Notes under the pieces: model-generated | Database searches by the model: none | Seen by the model: only the letters and a program-made list of their open reading frames with translations | Told to the model about the DNA's origin: nothing | Origin: Cynocephalus volans | Taxonomy: Eukaryota; Chordata; Mammalia; Dermoptera; Cynocephalidae | Direction: 5' to 3' | NCBI RefSeq assembly: GCF_027409185.1 | Contig: NC_084475.1 | Coordinates: forward strand, 14,094,130-14,158,129 | DNA: 64,000 nucleotides | Shown: positions 59,101 to 64,000 of the stretch, piece by piece | Layout: every line of letters begins with the position of its first letter | Position numbering within the stretch: the stretch's first letter is position 1 | Position numbers and translations under genes: made by a program

Positions 59101-62100
59101 GTTCTCATGAGAAGGGGCTCCGTGGTTAAATGAGTTTGAGAAAAGCTACATACTGTCCGTCTATCAAATAACCACAGGGTCCTGTAACATCTGGAGGAAA
59201 AGAAACACCATCCTGTTTATTTATCCACTGTACCCCAGATAGATTTCACCCCACTTTTTCCCCCTATGTAACATCCCACAGAGCTAGAGTTCTGAGGGTC
59301 ATCTTTCAGGAAGTGCTTTGTCAAGGTGCCATGAGTCCAGAGTCAGAGGGGACACACTTGCGACCAGCTCCTCCAACTGAGCCCCAGCTCAGCTCTCAGC
59401 TTCACGCCCCCATCCTCTCGTGCCAGTGACAGCCCGGAGCTCACGGTGCACCCTCCATCTCCTGCCCCCAACAGGCTTTTTAGGGCAAAGTGAGGGTGCC
59501 TCAGAACCCCAAATCACAGCACTAGGGGGGAGGCCTGGGCAAGCTTTCAGGAGGGGGGAGTCTGCATGGCACAGATCTAAACACTCCCGACTGCCAGCCT
59601 CCCCGAGCACTGGGCCTGGGTTTCATTTCCCGTGTCCTCTGAGCACGAAGGCTGACACTGAGAGATGAGCTTCGCAGCCAGTGGGCTGGGTGCAGACCCC
59701 AGCACAGGCCCCAGGTGTCTTCTGGCATGTCCCTTAGCCTGGCAGCAGTTGGTTCTACTGAGTGAGGGTATGTGCCCCTGGCACGTAGTAGGTGCCTGAT
59801 TTATTTATCAAGTGAATGAATTATTGACTGATAGAACAATGTATGCTCAAGAGGGCCTTTCTGAGGAATAAAAGACCCCCTGGACCAGAAACAGAAACCC
59901 TGGGTTCCTGCTCCTTGACATTTCTGAACAAACCCCTTATCTGCCCGGGCTTTGGTTTTCCCTACAGGAAAGCGGGCTGCTGGGTGCTTGTGAAGCTGGG
60001 TTCTGCAGGCCTGAGCCCAGGGATGAAGCATGAACTGGGGTATAGACAATGTGCTGGCCAGGCCAGGCATCATCTGAGCACATTTTTTACATAGGCTTTT
60101 ACAGGGAGGGCAGGAATACGTAAACATGTGCAGTCCATCCACGTGGTCCAGATCCTGCTGGATGAGGACACAGAAAGCAAAGGGCTCACAACTCTCAAGA
60201 TGGGCAGTCCCTGGACAGGCCAAGTGGAGGCCCCTGTGAGGAGAGCTTGTCTTGGCCTCCTGCATCTTGTCTCTGTGACCTCTGTCCTCAGCCCTGTTTG
60301 GGTCCTGCACCTGACTGGATCTCCTCCTGGGCCCGGCTCCCCCTCTGTGTTCTAACACACAGCTCCACTTTGCAGAAGGAGCTGCTGGCACCCAGGTGGT
60401 GGCAGGGAAGACTGAGGGCCTTTGTTCCCTTGGCTTGACCTAGAACTGCTGGCTGCAGCCACATTCCCAGGGCCCCGCCCCTTGTTCTTGCCAGGCCTGG
60501 TTGTTGCAGGGGACTGAGAATGATGGGGGTGACCCCAGAGGCCAGCCACACCCCCAACACCTCACTGGAACCAGACCCAGGCAGTGAGGGGCCCTGTCGC
60601 CTCTGTCCTCATAAGATGGTTGCTGGTAACAAAATAGTGGTTTCTGGGCACTTGGCTCTCCCTGAGAGATTCACATCAACAGTGGCTAGGCAGCCCTTTG
60701 GGGCTAGAAAGCTGATTTGCATCAAGTGTCTGGTGTCCACTGTCAGGGTCAGCACGGCCCAGCCCGGGAGCCTGGAAATGGGACAGGGTCCTGGCTAGGG
60801 CCTGGAGGATGGGGTGTGGGGTGGGGGCTGTGAGGAAGGGGTCTGAAGATGACTCCATTAACAGGGGGGTTCAGCATATGAGGGAGATCATTTGCAGAGC
60901 AGGGCTCTGGATGAGAGGGTCACAGATGGCAACAGGGGTACAGTGACCCACAACCTCGTGCCTCCCTGGGGAGAGGTTCCAAGGCTTTGATCAGATTCTC
61001 AAACAGGTTCCTGACCCCCAAAAGGTAAAGAAGGACTAACCCGGAGTAAGGCTGGGAACTCTAGGGTTTGGGAGGTGGAAAGGACAGGGGAAGACTGTCA
61101 GGGGTGCCCCTTCTTTACGACCCATCTTGGGATGCTCTATTCTGCTCACATTTTCCTTCCTCTCTTCCCTACTTCGATGACTGACGGGGAAGAAGATAGT
61201 TAAAAATTCTCTGCCTGGACGTTGGGAGACCTGGGTTGCTGTTCCAACTTCCCCCTCACTTTGCTGTGTTTCACCACTCCCCCTGTCTGGGGTCCCCATT
61301 TATAAGATGAGGAGACCCTCACGGAATCTAACTCATGTGTAGGGACTGTGACAGGGACCCCAGATGAGAAAAAGCCCCTGTAAAGCAAGGGCCTGGGAGC
61401 CGTGATGGCGGGGTTCCCACTCACCATCCACTGGGGTGCAGGGCTCGTACACCAGCCGGTAGCCCTCCAGGATGCCATTGGGGAACTGTGGGGCTTCCCA
61501 GGACACGTTCACTGAGGTTGTGGTCAGCTCGCTGAACTTGACCGAGCTGGGAGCGCTGGGGGCTGCGGGAGACAGCACAGGGTTTGTGTTTCCTCCTCTG
61601 TGGACGTTCAAAGCGTCGGGTTTGGCTGCAAGGAACTAGCAGAGTGTTTGGGTCTGGGCCCGGGAAGCACAAGAGAGCAGCGCTTTGTGCAAGAAGAGAG
61701 AAGGAGGGGTCACTAGGGGCCACCGGTCCCCCTTCCTCTCCTCCCTTGATGTCGTTAGCACTTGGCTTTTCAATTTCAGAGTCCTGAGAACTGGGAAAAA
61801 AGGAAACTTAATTTTTTTCTAAAGTTGGAGAATTCAGGCTTCTTCTTGCTAAGTGGTTCTGAGCCCAGGCTACAGTGCGACAAGCCGTCACACTCCCAGG
61901 GTCACCGTGGGGCAAGGCCATTTTCTGGCTTTGTGGGGTTCCTCTTTTGGCTTCTCTGAGGGGAAAGGAAGCGGGTGTCTGGGCCTCAGAACATTAGGTG
62001 GGTGCCAGAACTGCAGCAGACGTGGCCTTTCTCTCATCCCTGGGCTCCAGGGCTCGTCACGGAGGCACCATGCTGTCACCAGGCGCCAGGGACAAGGACA

Positions 62101-63980
62101 GCCAATCCCTCCGGAAGAGACATTTTCTTGGACTGAGAATCCTGGAGTGACCCTGAAAACATCGGGGCGAGGGAGGGGGCTCTGTGGGGGAGGACAGGGA
62201 GAAGGGAAGGAAGCATCCCAGTCTGCAGTATCCCCAGTCCCCAGCTGGCCGGGGCAGGAGGACCAGGCTGCTATTGTCCAGCACTGCCCCCCACCGAGCC
62301 AGGGCTAATCCGACCGCTTCTGGCTCCAGCTCCGGGAGGCCACGTCAGTGAGCTGTCTTTGCAGGAGGGAGGCAAGCTCAGGGGGCCCTTCCTGCCTCCC
62401 CTGGGCTAGAGGGATGTGGGACAGAACACTTTGTCTGGCTGCCACCGCAACGGAAGCTTCCAGGCTCCCAGGGGCTCACATCCGGCCAATGACATGGACA
62501 GAGTGGTCGGAACAGGCAGACAGACAGAAGGACTTGCACATTTGGTAGCTCGGGCTCAGCCAAGCCTCAGCCAGACCCTGGGGAGCCAGAGGAGGGAAAA
62601 GGTTTCCCTGGAGCCAGGGCTTGTCCCTAAAGAGGATCATAATTAGGAACAGACTCTGTGTAAAGAGCCATTTGCAGCTCGTTAAGAGCCACATGTAATT
62701 GACAGTGCAGGAAGCAGCAGGTTAGAAAACACTCTTATGGGAGGCCAGGGCAACAGGCTTATCTTCAGATCCAGGAGGGGAGAACTCCTGGTGCTCCCAG
62801 AAACTGGGCTCCAGCCCCTGCTCCCCCACTGACCTGGGCAGGAAGCACGACTTCCAGGCGACGCTTGCTCATGTGCACTCTCTGCAGGGCTTGCCCTGCA
62901 CACGTGGGCAGGGGGATTCTTAGCATCGCCCTTCGCTCTGCCTGCCCCACCGTCCCGCCTCCTCTCTGGCCTCCCTGCCCCCATCCTCCCCTCCACCAGT
63001 CTGTCTCCTGCACAGCAGCCAGAGTGATTTTTTCAAAACATAAACCAGATCCTGTCGCTTCAACCCTCTGATGACTTCCCATTGCGCTTAGAATTAATCC
63101 CAATCCTAAACCCCTAGACCCTCTGTGAGCTGACTCTCTCTCCTTTTCCTGCAAACCACCTGGCTTTCTCTGTTTCTCTAATTCCTCCGGCCACCAGGCC
63201 TTTGCACCTGCTGTTCCCTCCACCCAGAACCCTTCCTCACCCCGACCCCTGCCACCTACAGAACTTCCCATGCTGGCTCCTCCTCATTCAAACCTCAGCT
63301 CAGATGTCACCTCTCAGTGAGCTTTTGTGTGCACCTGTCCAAAGCCATCCACCCATCTCCTGTCCCACCCTTAGGTCACCAGCCCTTACCACCATCTATT
63401 TACGAGGGCGGGGACCTTGCTGGTCCCACTCACTGTTGTGTCCCCAGCATCAAGCAGAGTGGTGGCTCATGGAAGACACTCAACAAACATTTGTGGAATG
63501 AACAAAGGCAGGGAGAAATAAAAGTCAGGTGGGCACAGGCGGGGAGCAGAAGTGGGTTGGCCATCAGCAGGGAGGGATGCCTGAGACAAGGGGGGAGCAC
63601 TGGCGAGGTCTGTGGCTTTTCGAGGCTTCATGGGGACAGCACTCTGGAGGGTGTCTCATGCGGCCTGGGTACCAAGCCCAGATCCTAGCAGAATAAGGCA
63701 GCTGCCTCTGCTCTTCCCAAAAGCCCAGACCCCAGGTGGGTCCTCCTGCAGCCCCTGGGGCAGATCTGCCCCTCCCCAGGGCCCTTCCCCCACCTGCTTG
63801 CTGGGTCTGGCCCTGGGTGGGGCTGCTCCGTGGCCCGTCCCCAGCGGCGTTGAAGGCTGCAACGCTGACCATGTAGGCAGTGTAGCCGGTCAGGTTCTTC
63901 AGCTTCACACTATTCTCAGCCAGGAAAAGCGTCTTCACCCGCTCTGTGAGGTTCTGCCGCTGGGCTTCCCAGAAATAAAT
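37750..63980 (-). CDS. SDK2: SDK2, sidekick cell adhesion molecule 2, 3' part of the gene (nine exons)
   Basis: Sidekicks are synaptic adhesion proteins with six Ig and thirteen FN3 domains, a membrane span and a tail ending in a PDZ ligand. SDK2 acts by homophilic binding and directs lamina-specific synapses in the retina. The exons, read right to left, are 63794-63980, 61425-61562, 58744-58905, 55874-55999, 51806-51970, 50375-50515, 49987-50125, 48310-48436 and 37750-38103. They add up to 1539 nt in one frame. They encode the end of FN3-11, all of FN3-12 and FN3-13 (two exons each), the membrane helix ([20 protein letters not shown]...), a basic stop-transfer stretch [10 protein letters not shown] and about 218 residues of tail ending GFSSFV. 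SDK2 rather than SDK1 is chosen from the tail sequence as I remember it and from the neighbouring CpG island. The frame is intact, so the gene looks functional. The Ig domains and most FN3 domains lie beyond the right edge. Confidence 0.93.
38385..38710. repeat. LINE-1 3'-region relic
   Basis: 'gttgtgcaaccgtcac', 'aaaatcttgtacccactaag', 'cctgcaaccactaatctgg', 'ataaatggagtcatacaata' and 'caaggttcatccg' follow an L1M-type sequence in order. Old; orientation not assigned. Confidence 0.65.
39517..39991 (+). repeat. ERV LTR on the opposite strand to SDK2
   Basis: Starts TGTC and ends ACTACA. It has 'taagtaactccattttg', two short repeats around 'cataggaacaggagcca' and 'cacgggaacaggaaccg', a TATA-like TTTAAATACCC (39815-39828) and AATAAA at 39899-39904. 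A tRNA-Leu-like primer site candidate follows one base later. Signal spacing is right for a class I LTR. The left edge is by eye. Confidence 0.65.
39993..40010 (+). other. Primer binding site candidate after the LTR
   Basis: TGGTACCAGGACCAACGA. The first 11 bases fit the 3' end of tRNA-Leu (UAA), the rest do not. Placed one base after the LTR, as expected. If right, this was a proviral 5' end and not a solo LTR. Confidence 0.4.
41340..41441. repeat. 51-bp tandem duplication
   Basis: Two adjacent copies beginning tggggatggaaggctagaga, at 41340-41390 and 41391-41441. They differ only at two bases near the end (ggcggcga against ggaggcgg), so the duplication is recent or kept alike. Confidence 0.93.
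42575..42805 (+). repeat. MIR SINE
   Basis: 'gacctccagagccagcacca', 'ctgatttctctgagcctcag', 'gcacagggcttggcacgtag' in order; near full length. Confidence 0.75.
47575..47830 (-). repeat. MIR SINE, antisense
   Basis: 'gacatttattgaatggtcca', 'gtgtcaggccctgggctaag', 'ctacaaatggagaaactgag' and 'aaggtctgaacccaaaact' follow the reverse MIR consensus. Confidence 0.75.
48310..48436 (-). CDS. SDK2: SDK2 exon: mid-tail
   Basis: 127 nt, acceptor ctctctctag|GTCTCC, donor CTCAG|GTGAGG. The first base completes an Arg codon. It encodes [20 protein letters not shown] and ends EISDSQ. Pro/Ser-rich and acidic, part of the cytoplasmic tail. Phase matches both neighbours. Confidence 0.93.
48437..49986 (-). other. 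SDK2: SDK2 intron, 1.55 kb, with a strong hairpin
   Basis: GT-AG ends. The only notable item is the inverted repeat at 49470-49518, listed separately. No other gene is seen. Confidence 0.85.
49470..49518. other. Inverted repeat, 19-bp arms, 11-nt loop
   Basis: The arms are agggtttctacactttcct (49470-49488) and aggaaagtatagaaaccct (49500-49518), pairing at 18 of 19 positions plus one G-U or mismatch. The loop is ggatgcggagg. Further out, ccagg (49462 region) and cctgg (49532-49536) could pair across an uneven bulge. The size and loop resemble a small microRNA-type hairpin, but there is no evidence of processing. Confidence 0.85.
49987..50125 (-). CDS. SDK2: SDK2 exon: juxtamembrane tail
   Basis: 139 nt, acceptor tccctctag|GCAACAG, donor ACCAG|GTAGGG. 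Encodes [20 protein letters not shown], then [20 protein letters not shown] and NGLYTR. It is hydrophilic and Ser-rich. Phase in is 1 and out is 2, fitting both neighbours. Confidence 0.94.
50126..50374 (-). other. SDK2: SDK2 intron, 249 bp
   Basis: Short GT-AG intron; donor CTCTG|GTGAGT. Nothing else is seen in it. Confidence 0.9.
50375..50515 (-). CDS. SDK2: SDK2 exon: transmembrane segment
   Basis: 141 nt, acceptor tgttccag|CCCAG, donor CTCTG|GTGAGT. It encodes [12 protein letters not shown], then a single hydrophobic helix of about 23 residues from FLVVIALVG to FVLII, then [10 protein letters not shown] with many basic residues, typical of a type I protein with the tail inside the cell. 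An alternative acceptor four bases on (cccag|AAAGCC) would break the frame, so the first one is used. Confidence 0.95.
50516..51805 (-). other. SDK2: SDK2 intron, 1.3 kb
   Basis: Donor CCAG|GTACCG, a less common +4 to +6 sequence. No gene or clear repeat is seen in it. Confidence 0.88.
51806..51970 (-). CDS. SDK2: SDK2 exon: second half of FN3-13
   Basis: 165 nt. Encodes [19 protein letters not shown], then the FN3 tyrosine-corner [11 protein letters not shown] and [19 protein letters not shown]. This is the last FN3 domain before the membrane. The acceptor is ctcctgcag|ATGAG and the phase fits. Confidence 0.95.
51971..55873 (-). other. SDK2: SDK2 intron, 3.9 kb
   Basis: GT-AG ends. Contains an L2-like tail (about 53525-53640), an antisense MIR piece (about 53745-53935) and otherwise unassigned DNA. 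No gene is seen. Confidence 0.85.
53525..53640 (+). repeat. L2 LINE 3'-end fragment
   Basis: 'caaaggcaaggatcatgcct', 'tagcccagcaccgagcacag' and 'gtttggtgaataagtgag' follow the L2 3' end in order. Confidence 0.6.
55874..55999 (-). CDS. SDK2: SDK2 exon: first half of FN3-13
   Basis: 126 nt, acceptor tttgcag|GTGCCC, donor TTCAG|GTGCGA. Encodes [20 protein letters not shown] and [20 protein letters not shown]. The Trp in AIHW and the ITRY strand are typical of FN3. Confidence 0.95.
56000..58743 (-). other. SDK2: SDK2 intron, 2.7 kb
   Basis: GT-AG ends. A possible L2 piece lies near 56840-56910. No gene is seen. Confidence 0.85.
58744..58905 (-). CDS. SDK2: SDK2 exon: second half of FN3-12
   Basis: 162 nt, acceptor cccctcag|GAGTC, donor GAGAAG|GTAAGG. 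Encodes [20 protein letters not shown], then the tyrosine corner [13 protein letters not shown] and [12 protein letters not shown], with an N-glycosylation site in NVTT. Confidence 0.95.
58906..61424 (-). other. SDK2: SDK2 intron, 2.5 kb
   Basis: GT-AG ends. No gene or clear element is seen. Confidence 0.85.
61425..61562 (-). CDS. SDK2: SDK2 exon: first half of FN3-12
   Basis: 138 nt, acceptor tctcccgcag|CCCCCAG, donor GGATG|GTGAGT. Encodes [20 protein letters not shown], then [20 protein letters not shown]. The Trp of strand B and GYRLVYEP of strand C are the FN3 signature. The NVS sequon overlaps strand B. Confidence 0.95.
61563..63793 (-). other. SDK2: SDK2 intron, 2.2 kb
   Basis: GT-AG ends. 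Its right part is filled by an L2 element on the plus strand. Confidence 0.85.
63010..63512 (+). repeat. L2 LINE 3' end
   Basis: 'cttcaaccctctgatgactt', 'ccaccaggcctttgcacctg', 'gctcagatgtcacctctcag', 'cctgtcccacc' and the final 'cactcaacaaacatttgtgg' plus 'aatgaa' give a long L2 tail. One of the clearest old repeats in the window. Confidence 0.8.
63794..63980 (-). CDS. SDK2: SDK2 exon: second half of FN3-11
   Basis: 187 nt, acceptor tctgcccacag|ATTTATT, donor GCAAGCAG|GTGGGG. Encodes [20 protein letters not shown], then [21 protein letters not shown] and ends [12 protein letters not shown] and NLTG are glycosylation sites. It starts in phase 0. The first half of the domain lies past the right edge. 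Confidence 0.95.
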
Positions 63981-64000
63981 CTGTGGGCAGAGAGGATTAC

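Noticed and set aside
1..64000. CRISPR arrays, operons or bacterial mobile elements
   Set aside because: None seen. Introns, SINEs and LTR elements show mammalian DNA.

Overview
This is placental-mammal nuclear DNA: long introns with GT-AG splice sites, a promoter CpG island, old MIR, L2, L1, hAT and MaLR fossils, and one lineage-specific SINE family. That SINE is built from tRNA-Ile-like monomers of about 80-90 bp, present singly and as dimers, with an A-rich tail and no tRNA-unrelated body. This fits the CYN SINEs of colugos (Dermoptera) best; a bat with a tRNA-Ile-type SINE is the main alternative. I see no Alu.

Layout. Positions 1-7743 look like intron 1 of a minus-strand gene whose first exon and promoter sit in a CpG island at about 7.6-9.05 kb. 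Its position relative to SDK2 matches CDC42EP4, which lies next to SDK2 in human; its coding exon would be beyond the left edge. From 9 to 33.6 kb is intergenic, filled with repeats. It includes a nearly complete, recent, defective class I endogenous retrovirus at 18643-26152 (minus strand) with a tRNA-Phe-type primer site (ERV-F-like), two LTRs, gag, pro, pol and env remains and a 5-bp target duplication. From about 33.65 kb to the right edge is the 3' part of SDK2 (sidekick cell adhesion molecule 2), also on the minus strand: a long 3' UTR and nine coding exons (1539 nt, 512 residues plus stop) covering the end of one fibronectin III domain, two whole FN3 domains, the membrane span and the full cytoplasmic tail ending in the PDZ ligand GFSSFV. 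All eight introns have GT-AG ends and the reading phase stays consistent across every junction.

The two host genes are independent transcription units in the same orientation. SDK2 is a synaptic immunoglobulin-superfamily adhesion protein; CDC42EP4 is a CDC42 effector. Points worth a second look are the ERV with its scrambled block order in reverse transcriptase, duplicated leader and shortened env surface region; a 19-bp-stem hairpin in an SDK2 intron; a perfect palindrome of two STAT-type sites upstream of the CpG island; a Z-DNA-type tract at that island; and a SINE whose target duplication also encloses about 90 bp of non-SINE sequence. I found no wholly new gene system here.
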